Counted from the stretch's first letter, positions 8,252 through 16,524 are shown. The stretch is DNA of 64,000 nt from Paenibacillus polymyxa (GCF_015710975.1 NZ_CP049783.1:62001-126000), one strand, 5' to 3'. Numbers and translations: made by a program. Notes: generated by a model from the sequence alone, not told the origin.

Positions 8252-9430
8252 CTAGCTCAGCGCCTCATCCAGATCACGGATCAGGTCATCAATGTCCTCC
8301 AGACCTACGGAGAAACGAAGTAGTCCGTCTGTAATCCCGCGCTCCAACCGTACACTTTGCGGCATAGCCGCATGTGACATCATTGCTGGGTACGACAAGA
8401 TACTTTCCACAGCTCCCAGACTCACCGCCACAATGGGAATACGTACACGACTGAGGACCTCTTTTGCACGCTCACCAGAACCCACATCAAACGATATCAC
8501 TGCACCATAACCGCTCGATTGACTCTCATGAATTGCACGCCCTGGATGGTTCTCCAAACCCGGATAGTATACCGCTTCAATGTCATTGTGCTCGTTTAGC
8601 CAGTTTGCAAGCTTAGCTGCACTTTTTTCGCTGTGAGCCATACGCGCCTCTAGTGTCTTCATCCCACGCATAAGCAACCAAGACTCTTGCGGAGCCAGCA
8701 CGGTACCCAATCCATTCTGCAGCTGCTTGATTTGTCTTCCCAATGATTCAGTACGCGCTACCGCAAGTCCTGCCAGTACATCACTGTGTCCACCTAAAAA
8801 CTTGGTCGCACTGTGCAATACAATATCGACTCCCTGCTCAATCGGACGTTGATAATATGGTGTCATAAAAGTATTATCCAATAACGTCAATAGCCCATTA
8901 TCTCTTGCCCAAGAGGTTATTCCTGCCACATCGGTAATTTTAAGTGTCGGATTAGAGGGGGTTTCCATATACACAGCCCTTGTATTTTCCTGCAACGCCT
9001 CTTTCACAAGGTTGAGATCCGTCATATCGACGAAGGTCGTTTCGATATTCATCCGTTTCAAGATGGAGGTCAGCAGTCGATATGTTCCTCCATATACGTC
9101 CTCCGTAACAATGACATGATCACCAGCAGATAAGAGCATAAATGTAGTGGAGATAGCAGCCATACCAGAAGCAAAGGCAAAACCGCAAGCTCCGCCTTCT
9201 AATAATGCGATATAATCTTCTAAAGCTTGTCGTGTCGGATTACCTGAACGGCTATAATCATGCTGTGGAGGATTAAAAATATCATGATGGTGAAAGGTCG
9301 AAGCTTGATAGATCGGGACACTCGATGCCCCTGTAACACTGTCAATTTCAGAGCCAAAATGCAGCAGCTTGGTTGCGAATTTCCGCCCTTTGTCCTGATC
9401 CTCTCCGATCTTCCTCGCATCCTCTATCAT
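8252..9430 (-). CDS. metC: Cystathionine beta/gamma-lyase (PLP enzyme)
   Basis: 392 residues of the Cys/Met-metabolism PLP family. The PLP lysine lies in SATKFLGGHSDVLAG; YSRSGNPTRQALE and ETPSNPTLKITD are other signatures. Cleaves cystathionine to homocysteine, pyruvate and ammonia in the cytoplasm. Its ATG overlaps the metI stop by 4 bp and the site GAAGGAGGGG lies inside metI, so it is coupled. Being last in a metA-metI-metC operon under a SAM riboswitch points to the beta-lyase role; a gamma-lyase role cannot be excluded from sequence. Confidence 0.85.
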   Translation of the reverse strand: MIEDARKIGEDQDKGRKFATKLLHFGSEIDSVTGASSVPIYQASTFHHHDIFNPPQHDYSRSGNPTRQALEDYIALLEGGACGFAFASGMAAISTTFMLLSAGDHVIVTEDVYGGTYRLLTSILKRMNIETTFVDMTDLNLVKEALQENTRAVYMETPSNPTLKITDVAGITSWARDNGLLTLLDNTFMTPYYQRPIEQGVDIVLHSATKFLGGHSDVLAGLAVARTESLGRQIKQLQNGLGTVLAPQESWLLMRGMKTLEARMAHSEKSAAKLANWLNEHNDIEAVYYPGLENHPGRAIHESQSSGYGAVISFDVGSGERAKEVLSRVRIPIVAVSLGAVESILSYPAMMSHAAMPQSVRLERGITDGLLRFSVGLEDIDDLIRDLDEALS

Positions 9431-10611
9431 TGCTGCTCCCCTCCTTCTACCTCTTGACGTGCCGCTTCCAGTGCCGAACGCAAATCTTCAATCAGGTCAT
9501 CTGTATGCTCGATACCTACGGAGAAACGAAGCAACCTGTCATCTACCCCGACTGCATCCCGAATTTCTGCCGGTATGTCCGCATGTGTCTGCACAGCAGG
9601 ATAAGTCATTAGCGATTCCACACCGCCTAGACTTTCGGCAAACGCAATAAGCTTAATATGACGAAGCAAAGGCTCCACATAACGAGCATCCTTTACTTTG
9701 AAAGAGAAAATACCCGTATTTCCGCTGGATTGTTTATTTTGTATCTCACGACCTGGATGGCCCTCAAGCGCCGGGTAAAATACTTCCGCCACTGCCGGAT
9801 GCGTCAGTAAATAATTAGACAACACCGTTGCATTATGCTCATGTCGATCCATGCGCAGCGCTAACGTCTTCATCCCCTTCATCAACTGATAACAGTCGCT
9901 CGGGGAAAGCACGGCCCCTATGGAATTGTGCAGGAAGGAAATTTCAGCTGACAGCTCTTTTCCTTTGGTTACAATCAACCCTGCCAGCACATCGTTGTGC
10001 CCGCCCAAATATTTGGTTGCGCTATGTACCACAATATCCGCACCCAGTTCCAATGGCCGCTGGAAATATGGTGTTAGCAGCGTATTATCTACAATAGTAA
10101 GCAACTCATGTTGTGATGCCCATGAAGCCACCGCTTGAATATCAGTTATCATCATTAACGGGTTTGTAGGCGTTTCTATGAATACAGCTTTGGTATTCGG
10201 TCGACATGACTGTTGGAGTGCTTCGAGATCGTTTGTATCCACATAAGTTGCGGTCACACCAAATTTGGATAAAATACGCTCTAGCAAACGATAGGTCCCG
10301 CCATAAAGATCCAGCGATACAATGAGATGGTCTCCCTGTCCAAACAAAGCAAATACCGTTTGCAGCGCTGCCATACCTGAACTGCAAGCAAAGCCTGCAT
10401 CACCAGATTCAAGTGCAGCAGCAGCCTCTTCCAGTACCTTTCGCGTGGGATTAATCGTCCGAATGTAATCAAACCCTGTGCTTTGACCCAGACGGGGATG
10501 GCGGAACGCCGTAGATTGGTAAATCGGGTAATTAACAGCCCCGGTTACTGGCTCCTCTACTGAACCGATTTGTGCCAATCTGCTTTCGATTCTCCACTGC
10601 TTATCACTCAT
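9427..10611 (-). CDS. metI: Cystathionine gamma-synthase / O-acetylhomoserine thiolyase
   Basis: 394 residues of the same PLP family as the next gene, with SATKYLGGHNDVLAG holding the PLP lysine and IRTINPTRKVLEEA near the N-terminus. Joins O-acetylhomoserine with cysteine (or sulfide). ATG at 10611 is chosen because AGGAGGATTCAT precedes it; an upstream ATG in frame at 10635 lacks a site. It lies about 125 bp after metA and overlaps metC, like metI-metC in Bacillus subtilis. Confidence 0.88.
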   Translation of the reverse strand: MSDKQWRIESRLAQIGSVEEPVTGAVNYPIYQSTAFRHPRLGQSTGFDYIRTINPTRKVLEEAAAALESGDAGFACSSGMAALQTVFALFGQGDHLIVSLDLYGGTYRLLERILSKFGVTATYVDTNDLEALQQSCRPNTKAVFIETPTNPLMMITDIQAVASWASQHELLTIVDNTLLTPYFQRPLELGADIVVHSATKYLGGHNDVLAGLIVTKGKELSAEISFLHNSIGAVLSPSDCYQLMKGMKTLALRMDRHEHNATVLSNYLLTHPAVAEVFYPALEGHPGREIQNKQSSGNTGIFSFKVKDARYVEPLLRHIKLIAFAESLGGVESLMTYPAVQTHADIPAEIRDAVGVDDRLLRFSVGIEHTDDLIEDLRSALEAARQEVEGGEQQ

Positions 10612-10735
10612 ATGAATCCTCCTGTTCACTTCCATAGTAGGTGCTATAACATATGCTGCAAAAATGGATGTCCAAGACTATACTGCTGCGCTACTGCAAG
10701 GCGGTACTGTATAAGGGTAAACTACAAACCCATTT

Positions 10736-11653
10736 TTAAATCTGAGGTCCGATATCATAAGGTGTTTCTTGGTATACATAATAGTTAAGCCAATTTGAAA
10801 ATAATAAATTGGCATGAGCCCGCCAGATCGAGGGCGGTATGCGTCCAGGATCATCATTAGGATAATAATTTTTGGGGACGTCAATATCCAGTCCTTTGGC
10901 TATATCGCGATCGTATTCCCATTTCAGCGAAAGTGGGTCATATTCAGAATGCCCTGTTACAAAAATTTGTTTACCATCAAGCGTGGCTACCAGGTACACT
11001 CCAGCTTCCTCGGATTCGGATAAAACTTCTAATTCGGCAATATGGTCAATATCTTCCCGCCGAACCTCGGTATGCCGAGAGTGGGGAGCATAAAACAGTT
11101 CATCAAAGCCGCGTAGCAGTTTCACTTTAGGTTTAATAACGGTGTGTGGAAATACCCCAAAGCATTTGGTGTCGAGCCCGTATTTCGGAACATTGAAATG
11201 ATGGTATAAGCCTGCCTGTGAGGCCCAACAGATATGCATGGTCGAAGTAACATTTGTTTTCGTCCACTCAAAGATTTGCCGGATCTCCGCCCAGTAGGTC
11301 ACATCCTCAAACTCAAGTTGTTCTACGGGGGCTCCTGTAATAATCATGCCGTCAAAACGACTGTTCTTGATCTCATCAAACGTTTTATAAAACATGTTCA
11401 AATATTCTTGCGATGTATTTTTAGATACATGTGACTTCATATGCACCAACGTGACATCCACTTGTAACGGCGTATTGCCGACCAGACGCAACAGTTGGGT
11501 TTCCGTTGTTTCCTTCGTAGGCATCAAATTCAAAATGGCGATGCGCAACGGACGAATATCCTGATGATAAGCCAGGCTTTCGTCCATTACGAAAATATTT
11601 TCGCCCTCCAGTACTTCCTTAGCAGGCAGTGTATCTGGAATTTTAATCGGCAT
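10736..11653 (-). CDS. metA: Homoserine O-acetyltransferase (MetA family)
   Basis: 305 residues. Catalytic Cys is in [14 protein letters not shown], and His/Glu in VTGHSEYDP. In this family a Glu after the TGAP motif gives acetyl-CoA use and a Gly succinyl-CoA use; here the motif reads [10 protein letters not shown], so acetyl transfer is predicted, which fits the MetI type encoded next. First step of methionine synthesis from homoserine. The SAM riboswitch with its terminator lies directly upstream, so the operon is off when SAM is plentiful. Confidence 0.92.
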   Translation of the reverse strand: MPIKIPDTLPAKEVLEGENIFVMDESLAYHQDIRPLRIAILNLMPTKETTETQLLRLVGNTPLQVDVTLVHMKSHVSKNTSQEYLNMFYKTFDEIKNSRFDGMIITGAPVEQLEFEDVTYWAEIRQIFEWTKTNVTSTMHICWASQAGLYHHFNVPKYGLDTKCFGVFPHTVIKPKVKLLRGFDELFYAPHSRHTEVRREDIDHIAELEVLSESEEAGVYLVATLDGKQIFVTGHSEYDPLSLKWEYDRDIAKGLDIDVPKNYYPNDDPGRIPPSIWRAHANLLFSNWLNYYVYQETPYDIGPQI

Positions 11654-11713
11654 GTAAACTCACTCCTTGATCGGTAAGTTGTGCGAAAATCGTCTGGTAG
11701 AGATGCCGGGCAT

Positions 11714-11748
11714 ATAATAAAAAGACCTTTCTCGGTTAGAGAAAGGTC
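11714..11748 (-). terminator. Riboswitch-controlled terminator of the met leader
   Basis: GACCTTTCTC, a 5-nt loop, GAGAAAGGTC and TTTTTATTA on the minus strand form the expression platform of the SAM riboswitch, about 60 bp before metA. Confidence 0.9.
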
Positions 11749-11768
11749 ATATTTGTATCCATATGCGC

Positions 11769-11896
11769 CTCTCTCATCTGTCAGGGCTACGCTTCTTTGT
11801 ACAAAGCGCGAGTCCTGCAAGAATTAGCACCGTGCGATAAAAATCGCCGGTTGCCGGGTATCATCGGGCTAGTCCCTCCACCTGCTCTTGATAAGA
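11769..11896 (-). promoter_or_regulatory. SAM-I (S-box) riboswitch of metA-metI-metC
   Basis: The minus-strand RNA starts CUUAUCAAGAGCAGGUGG, then AGGGACUAGCCCGAUGAUACCC, GGCAACCGGC, a variable stem, GGUGCUAAUUCUUGCAG and ends GAUGAGAGAGGCG: the S-box order. P1 pairs UCUUAUC (5') with GAUGAGA (3'). SAM binding stabilises P1 and lets the downstream terminator form. The outer 5' strand of P1 is part of the prophage attachment core, so the switch begins exactly where the prophage ends; the prophage-derived U-run still pairs with the 3' strand. Confidence 0.93.
11882..11896 (+). other. attL core (CTGCTCTTGATAAGA)
   Basis: Identical in the same orientation to 62551-62565. Bases on either side differ (C/T before, A/T after). 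It is also the first 15 nt of the met SAM riboswitch read on the minus strand. Restoring the chromosome would join 11881 to the corA side. Confidence 0.8.
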
Positions 11897-11904
11897 AAAT
11901 GACA

Positions 11905-11954
11905 TTTAATTAGCCTTAATTAATCTTAGAAAACCTTATTGTACCAAGGGTTTT
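11905..11954 (+). other. Left arm-type integrase sites (inferred)
   Basis: Two elements, TTTAATTAGCCTTA (11905-11918) and CCTTATTGTACCAAGGGTTTT (11934-11954), are inverted copies of elements at 62526-62540 and 62497-62516. They lie 8 and 37 bp from the core, against 10 and 34 bp on the right, so the circular attP would be almost symmetric. A further CCTTATT lies near 11980. From 11955 to 12050 no gene is seen. Confidence 0.5.
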
Positions 11955-12050
11955 CCTTGTTTAACTTGCTAATTAACCTTATTTAGTTTTAAGTAATATT
12001 ACCTATTTTTTTTGTCGGCGTGACCGCTGAGTGACCACTACAACAATAAA

Positions 12051-12090
12051 AAAGAACATGCTCAACATCTAGATGCTTCATTGCATGTTC
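12051..12090 (-). terminator. Terminator of the leftward early operon
   Basis: GAACATGC (12083-12090 complement) and GCATGTTC enclose a 21-nt loop and run into TTTTTTATTG on the minus strand. It insulates the met operon from phage transcription. Confidence 0.85.
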
Positions 12091-12105
12091 ATAATTATAC
12101 ACATA

Positions 12106-12372
12106 TTATTCAGTTCCGCAAGAGGATTCGATTATGTATTTTGCAAAGAATGGTTTGGCGACTCTCATCAGTTTGCCAACCTTCATGACTGGGAACTTTC
12201 CTGATTTCATTTCTTGATAGGCAACATTTTCACCCACCATTAGTATTTCCATGATGTGTTTTACATCTAACAATGGTGGATATGCTTCTAAAGCCTTTAC
12301 CATTTCATCTATATATGTACTGTTATTTACTTGGTTTTCTTCTGTGTATGTATCTAGTTCAGTACTCATCAT
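12106..12372 (-). CDS. Excisionase-like helix-turn-helix protein
   Basis: 88 residues with a MerR/excisionase-type winged HTH in the C-terminal half (PPLLDVKHIMEILMVGENVAYQEMKSGKFPVMKVGKLMRVAKPFFAKYI), the HTH_17 pattern. Its place beside attL and opposite the integrase suggests a directionality factor for excision; a regulator is the alternative. The start (ATGATG at 12372-12367) has no clear ribosome site and overlaps the previous gene by 14 bp, so coupling is likely. Confidence 0.65.
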   Translation of the reverse strand: MMSTELDTYTEENQVNNSTYIDEMVKALEAYPPLLDVKHIMEILMVGENVAYQEMKSGKFPVMKVGKLMRVAKPFFAKYIIESSCGTE

Positions 12373-12532
12373 TGCCGCCTAACATTCCAATAGCTTCATC
12401 TCCAGAACTATTACTTATCAATTTTTCTTGAGCTAAACCAATAATTCTAAAAGTGGCATCGTCTTTTAATCCTTGTTCACTCAAAATAGTAGCAAACAAG
12501 TAACTAACTGTTTCTAGATCAGATTTTTTCAA
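12359..12532 (-). CDS. Small 57-residue protein, TTG start
   Basis: Begins with TTG at 12532 behind AAGGAGATAATATTAC and reads MKKSDLETVSYLFATILSEQ..., ending at TGA 12359. Acidic and helical-looking, no known domain. It overlaps the excisionase-like gene, which suggests a linked role, perhaps a partner of that protein (inference). Confidence 0.6.
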   Translation of the reverse strand: MKKSDLETVSYLFATILSEQGLKDDATFRIIGLAQEKLISNSSGDEAIGMLGGNDEY

Positions 12533-12575
12533 TGTAATATTATCTCCTTAGTCTATGTATTTTTGCTATTTAAAT

Positions 12576-12785
12576 CTAAATTAGTTCATCAATATTTGTC
12601 TCTAAAATTATTCCATTTGACTTCATTTTAAAATATAATTCAGCTTTCTCGTACAAAGAACAGATGAGTATGCCTTCGCCTAGAGTTCCACTAATAATAT
12701 CTTCATGAGTATATGTATGTTTGTTCTGAATATCATTTAAAAAATCACAAATTAGTTTTGTCAAATAGGTCGTATCCTTTCTCAT
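12576..12785 (-). CDS. Hypothetical phage protein, 69 residues
   Basis: Opens MRKDTTYLTKLICDFLNDIQNKH. No known domain. No clear ribosome site precedes the ATG (12785), so it is the weakest gene of this operon. It lies 17 bp after its upstream neighbour and in the same direction as all genes down to 12106. Confidence 0.45.
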   Translation of the reverse strand: MRKDTTYLTKLICDFLNDIQNKHTYTHEDIISGTLGEGILICSLYEKAELYFKMKSNGIILETNIDELI

Positions 12786-12801
12786 AAAACTATTATTTTA
12801 T

Positions 12802-13200
12802 TTAGACTTCTTTCCCACTTGCTACCGTAAAAGATACATAACAATCGCCTTCATATCCATTTACATAAATCAAAGCATATCCACTTTCATAACTCTTTTC
12901 TAAATCCAACTCTCTTAATGTGTCGCTATGATATTGATAGATTGTTTCACCAACAAAATTAAATTGCTCAATCAAAGTAGCGTCTACTGGAAGAAAACGT
13001 TCCGATTGCTCCTTAGCCTGTTCTATTGAGTCTGTTTCAGCAGAAATATTATATACTTGCTGATTTTCATTAACAGCGCAAACAATGTTCAGCCCTTCAT
13101 GATAATATCTAGCCAAATTATTGTTACCGTGATTAGCTCCAAAATGTAACCGATATGTATCCAATGTATCCCCAAGCTGCGGATAGTTCTTTTCATTCAT
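12802..13200 (-). CDS. Hypothetical phage protein, 132 residues
   Basis: ATG at 13200 behind AAAAGGGAGAACAATAA. Acidic, soluble, with aromatic-rich C-terminal strands (ESGYALIYVNGYEGDCYVSFTVASGKEV). No family recognised. A long inverted repeat sits in the gap just upstream. Confidence 0.65.
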   Translation of the reverse strand: MNEKNYPQLGDTLDTYRLHFGANHGNNNLARYYHEGLNIVCAVNENQQVYNISAETDSIEQAKEQSERFLPVDATLIEQFNFVGETIYQYHSDTLRELDLEKSYESGYALIYVNGYEGDCYVSFTVASGKEV

Positions 13201-13232
13201 TTATTGTTCTCCCTTTTAATTAATTTTTAGTA

Positions 13233-13259
13233 CAGCACCTACCAACTTGGTAGGCACTG
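13233..13259. promoter_or_regulatory. Hairpin or operator between two early genes
   Basis: CCTACCAA-C-TTGGTAGG is flanked by further pairing CAG/CTG. On the minus strand no T-run follows directly, so this is not a standard terminator; an operator, attenuator or RNA processing hairpin is possible. Confidence 0.45.
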
Positions 13260-13273
13260 AAGTTTAATATGTT

Positions 13274-14002
13274 TTAATTGAATTCCATGGATTTTGCTAC
13301 ATTACTATCAAATTCAACATCTTGCGTTAGATTCAATACATAATTAGCTCTATGCCCTTTTAAGTAGTTACCATTACCCGGCTTAACAATAATTCTAATA
13401 TTGAAATTATCTGATTCCAATTCATCACATTCATTAGTTCGTGTAGTTTCATTTAGCTGTTCATTTAAGAGCAATTTAAACATCTCAAATAGCTTGTCTT
13501 TTTCATTTCTATTCGGGACAATTACGATTGCGTTTTTCGGTTCAACGGCTTTTGAATTAGATTTAAACAATGAACCCTTCATAAACAAATCGCCATCGGG
13601 AGAGGTATACAAAGACTGCGAAGAGAAATTTCGATTTATGGATTTAACTCCAATATTCATCCATTCTACAAAAGCATCTAAATTGTTTCGTCCAGCAATT
13701 AATACCCCAAGTTTTTGTTGCTCTTCTTTTGTGAGATAATCCCATTCATCTGAGAGATATTCAATGATTTCTTTTGGTGAATAATTATATTCTGAAATAC
13801 GATGCGACATCATATCCGAAAGTTTCTCAATTACATGTTCATTTTCCAGTCGTGCATAAAGATTATCCTGAAACTTTTGACAATTTTCTTCAACTGACTC
13901 TAGTGCTTTCCCCAGATCGTTTAGTGCATAACCTAAATAGTTTGATAGATTTATAAATCTATCGATTTCATATTGGATAGCTTCTTTGTTAGAATTACTC
14001 AT
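13274..14002 (-). CDS. Hypothetical protein carrying a tail-gene patch
   Basis: 242 residues from ATG at 14002 (AAAAAGGATG precedes at suitable distance). The N-terminal half is helical (YEIDRFINLSNYLGYALNDLGKALESVEENCQ); there is no recognised domain. Near residue 135 it contains YTSPDGDLFMKG, encoded by 35 bp identical to part of the tail-tip gene (24199-24233) in the same frame. Such GDLF motifs belong naturally to the tail protein, so this looks like recombination or selected mimicry. Confidence 0.6.
   Translation of the reverse strand: MSNSNKEAIQYEIDRFINLSNYLGYALNDLGKALESVEENCQKFQDNLYARLENEHVIEKLSDMMSHRISEYNYSPKEIIEYLSDEWDYLTKEEQQKLGVLIAGRNNLDAFVEWMNIGVKSINRNFSSQSLYTSPDGDLFMKGSLFKSNSKAVEPKNAIVIVPNRNEKDKLFEMFKLLLNEQLNETTRTNECDELESDNFNIRIIVKPGNGNYLKGHRANYVLNLTQDVEFDSNVAKSMEFN
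13575..13609 (-). repeat. 35-bp patch identical to 24199-24233
   Basis: Identical over 35 bases and same coding frame (YTSPDGDLFMKG). The neighbouring sequence is unrelated. See the tail-tip gene. Confidence 0.9.
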
Positions 14003-14006
14003 TATA

Positions 14007-14315
14007 TTATTCATCCTTTTTATTATGTATTTTTATTTTGGTGAAATTATCATTTAACATATCAAAGTATTCCTTACTGTAAATCTTCTTATTATTTGTT
14101 TCATACAACATTTTATCTCTGTATCTTCTCAAATTTCCGTCCGAACAAAGATACTTTGTGTATCCTCCACCAAAAGGAGACGGGACAAACACTCCTTCAT
14201 TGGCTTTCCTCATAAGTTCGATTCCTTTATAAATTCCTTCTTGCACTCCTTGTGTGTAGGCTCTAGTTTCAATCTGTTTAATGCGCTTTCTAAACAATAG
14301 ATTCAAAATGCTCAT
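14007..14315 (-). CDS. Hypothetical phage protein, 102 residues
   Basis: Reads MSILNLLFRKRIKQIETRAYTQGVQEGIYKGIELMRKA, a basic amphipathic N-terminus, then FVPSPFGGGYTKYLCSDGNLRRYRDK and a Lys/Asn-rich tail. ATG follows AAGGAGGGAAGAATTAA. Its stop lies 5 bp from the next start. No family recognised. Confidence 0.6.
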   Translation of the reverse strand: MSILNLLFRKRIKQIETRAYTQGVQEGIYKGIELMRKANEGVFVPSPFGGGYTKYLCSDGNLRRYRDKMLYETNNKKIYSKEYFDMLNDNFTKIKIHNKKDE

Positions 14316-14373
14316 TTAATTCTTCCCTCCTTTTTTGCTGAATTTTTTAGGATAATCAGAGTAAACTCAAAAA

Positions 14374-14859
14374 TCAGTCAGAACGTAACCCATTTCTTTT
14401 CACCTCCCTTCTCAATTTCTTTTCCAATTTAGTCAAGCGTTCTACTTTACGTCTATATTTGTCGTGATCCATAAAGCCGCCTACGATTCTGTCCTTATCC
14501 GACAACGCCAGATTATCAATATCAACATTTGCAGATACTAGAATTTCATTCGGTCTTTTAGATGGATCTGTTAAATTAAAATCTGATTCTTTGTAGATAT
14601 ACTTTTGGCGTTCAGACCTTTTGTATGGATTTATAGCACCACGTCCAAGAACAACACAAATATTATTTTTCAATCCTGCATCAATAAGTGTAGCAACCAT
14701 TTTTTGAGTTTGATTGATACCACCTATATCTACTATATATGTCATGTCACTTTTCTTGGATTCCTCAATTGCATTCAATAAGAGCAATTCAGCCTGCTTG
14801 TTTATTTCTTCATACACCTTTAGTAAAAGGCTGTTACCAAAAACTAATTTATCTTTCAA
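14374..14859 (-). CDS. Hypothetical phage protein with Rossmann-like core, TTG start
   Basis: 161 residues from TTG at 14859, behind AAAAAGGGAG; the longer frame to 14940 has no site. Middle part alternates strands and helices (MTYIVDIGGINQTQKMVATLIDAGLKNNICVVLGRG), and the C-terminus is a basic coiled stretch (KVERLTKLEKKLRREVKRN). Function unknown. The 160 bp upstream hold no gene, only an inverted repeat AGGTCCC...GGGACCT (14964-15022), possibly a terminator of the gene before. Confidence 0.6.
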   Translation of the reverse strand: MKDKLVFGNSLLLKVYEEINKQAELLLLNAIEESKKSDMTYIVDIGGINQTQKMVATLIDAGLKNNICVVLGRGAINPYKRSERQKYIYKESDFNLTDPSKRPNEILVSANVDIDNLALSDKDRIVGGFMDHDKYRRKVERLTKLEKKLRREVKRNGLRSD

Positions 14860-15020
14860 ACGACTAACTCCCTTTTTATTTATGTCATACAACGTGATAC
14901 AAATACAGACGATTAAGTACGATGTATGCCACAAAATCAAATCAGTCTTTTACTTAAAACTAAAGGTCCCTAACTATCTATTTACAGTGTTGTTTGGTCG
15001 ATTTTACAAGCGCTTGGGAC

Positions 15021-15209
15021 CTAACCTTCGTCACTTTGACGATAGTTCAACAATCCTCTTTCAATCAATTCTTGATGATACGCAAGAAGCATTCTCCGCA
15101 CATATAATTGGGTTGCGTTTGAAATGTGAGGTTCAAGGCTAAAACCAAGCTCTTCACTAGCTTCATTAATTACTTTTCTGCTTAAATGATTTAACTCAAA
15201 TCGGTTCAT
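15021..15209 (-). CDS. Hypothetical phage protein, 62 residues
   Basis: MNRFELNHLSRKVINEASEELGFSLEPHISNATQLYVRRML... An all-helical small protein with AAGGAGAATACATA before ATG. It begins 12 bp after the previous gene. No family recognised. Confidence 0.6.
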   Translation of the reverse strand: MNRFELNHLSRKVINEASEELGFSLEPHISNATQLYVRRMLLAYHQELIERGLLNYRQSDEG

Positions 15210-15221
15210 TATGTATTCTCC

Positions 15222-16028
15222 TTACACGAGTTTAAGATTTGGTCTATTCAATTTCATGTCTGTGATATTCCCAAGCTCATCCACTGTACTTGTGAATGAT
15301 GGCAGTGGTTGCCCTACAATATCCTGAACCATGTCAAAGATATCGAATCCACCTTGTTTCAACATCTCATAGCTTTCATGCATCAAAAACTTGCCTAGAG
15401 CACGGTCATTCAATAGAACGCTGTCTGTAGCAGCGAATTGTAAGAACGCATTCCCATCAATCATATCTGGCAAATCATTGATTGCTTCAATCGTTCCTTT
15501 ATAATTTGCTCTACTCCCATCGTCTTTATCTTTATCCCGATTAAAGGAAAACAGCCCAAGGAACTCGTCTTTCGTCAGTGGATGAAGATCAAAAAAATAG
15601 CTGTATTCTTTTAGTTTTGGGTAGCTCACTTCAAACTTTTGTCTGATATTTGAATCAATATCGAGCATCATAGCCTTCTTATTTTCAAAGTCATTCTTAA
15701 CCTGTTTCGTTACCCCATCTAAATTATCTCGCACACAGGTACAAATACGTTTAGCTTCATTTGAAGCCTTTTTAAAAATTCTTTCATATGTATGAATCTT
15801 ATTAATCATAGTATTAAGATAAACGATTGCGCTTGTTGCTTTTATTTTTGGTATCGCTGGAGAATCATCAGCAAGAATTCCAGACAATTCTTTATATGTT
15901 TTGATTAGAGCTTGTTCAGCATAATCAAATTTTCCATCTCTATCTAGGTCTATAGATGCGCTTACCATTAGCATTACACAATAATCAAGTTCATCAAGTT
16001 GTTTTTTAATCTCAAAATTTTTATCCAT
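15222..16028 (-). CDS. Hypothetical protein with an EF-hand-like loop
   Basis: 268 residues, helical and acidic. Residues 27-38 read DLDRDGKFDYAE, with Asp at positions 1, 3, 5 and 9 and Glu at 12, the spacing of a calcium-binding EF-hand loop. The rest (ELSGILADDSPAIPKIKATSAIVYLNTMINKIH...) matches no family I know. ATG follows AAAGGGAGTAATTAA, with TACATA just before the site. Calcium binding is an inference from this one loop. Confidence 0.6.
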   Translation of the reverse strand: MDKNFEIKKQLDELDYCVMLMVSASIDLDRDGKFDYAEQALIKTYKELSGILADDSPAIPKIKATSAIVYLNTMINKIHTYERIFKKASNEAKRICTCVRDNLDGVTKQVKNDFENKKAMMLDIDSNIRQKFEVSYPKLKEYSYFFDLHPLTKDEFLGLFSFNRDKDKDDGSRANYKGTIEAINDLPDMIDGNAFLQFAATDSVLLNDRALGKFLMHESYEMLKQGGFDIFDMVQDIVGQPLPSFTSTVDELGNITDMKLNRPNLKLV

Positions 16029-16069
16029 TTAATTACTCCCTTTATGTATGTTTTGATAAAACTTATCTT

Positions 16070-16255
16070 TTACTTGACCTTACTTTTCAATCTCTTAAGT
16101 TCTTGTAATGCCCTATTAACTAGAACATCATCATCGTCAGGTTGAACAGGAATACTAAATCTAGGTTTACCGTGAATCAAGTTTTCAATGGCTCTTTCTA
16201 CTTTCTCAATATCGACTGGCTCGTCACATTTACGTAAAAATTCTTCGTTTGTCAT
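16070..16255 (-). CDS. Hypothetical phage protein, about 61 residues
   Basis: MTNEEFLRKCDEPVDIEKVERAIENLIHGKPRF... then a basic helical end. Two starts are possible (16273 overlapping the upstream stop, or 16255); the second has GGACGGAAAATAAGA. No family recognised. Confidence 0.5.
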   Translation of the reverse strand: MTNEEFLRKCDEPVDIEKVERAIENLIHGKPRFSIPVQPDDDDVLVNRALQELKRLKSKVK

Positions 16256-16257
16256 TC

Positions 16258-16524
16258 TTATTTTCCGTCCCATTCATATCTATTTAAAATTTTCTCTGTA
16301 GATTCAGGAACGTAAAATTGATTCAAAAATTCTTTTGTCGCTTCTTTTGAAGGTTGTTCTCCCCATTCAATCGTATCATCTAAATAATCATCAGGCGTTT
16401 TAATATATGATGCAGTTAAAATATGTGCGTGTGGTTCATTGATGCTTAGTGCTTCGAAACTCAATGAGGCTACATAAAGTGCATAATCCTTATTCATTTC
16501 ATCTACTGTTAATGATTTATTCAT
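16258..16524 (-). CDS. Hypothetical protein, paralogue of 17352-17621
   Basis: 88 residues. Shares with the later gene the pattern DYALYVxxLxxEAL...P(D/E)(D/E)Y(L/I)D...E...PSxExxKxFLxxFYxxExxexxLxRYxW. Acidic. The pair encloses one other gene and points to local duplication. Function unknown. Confidence 0.65.
   Translation of the reverse strand: MNKSLTVDEMNKDYALYVASLSFEALSINEPHAHILTASYIKTPDDYLDDTIEWGEQPSKEATKEFLNQFYVPESTEKILNRYEWDGK

Noticed and set aside
13733..13956. Plus-strand frames inside the left early operon
   Set aside because: They are shadows of the leftward genes and lack ribosome sites.
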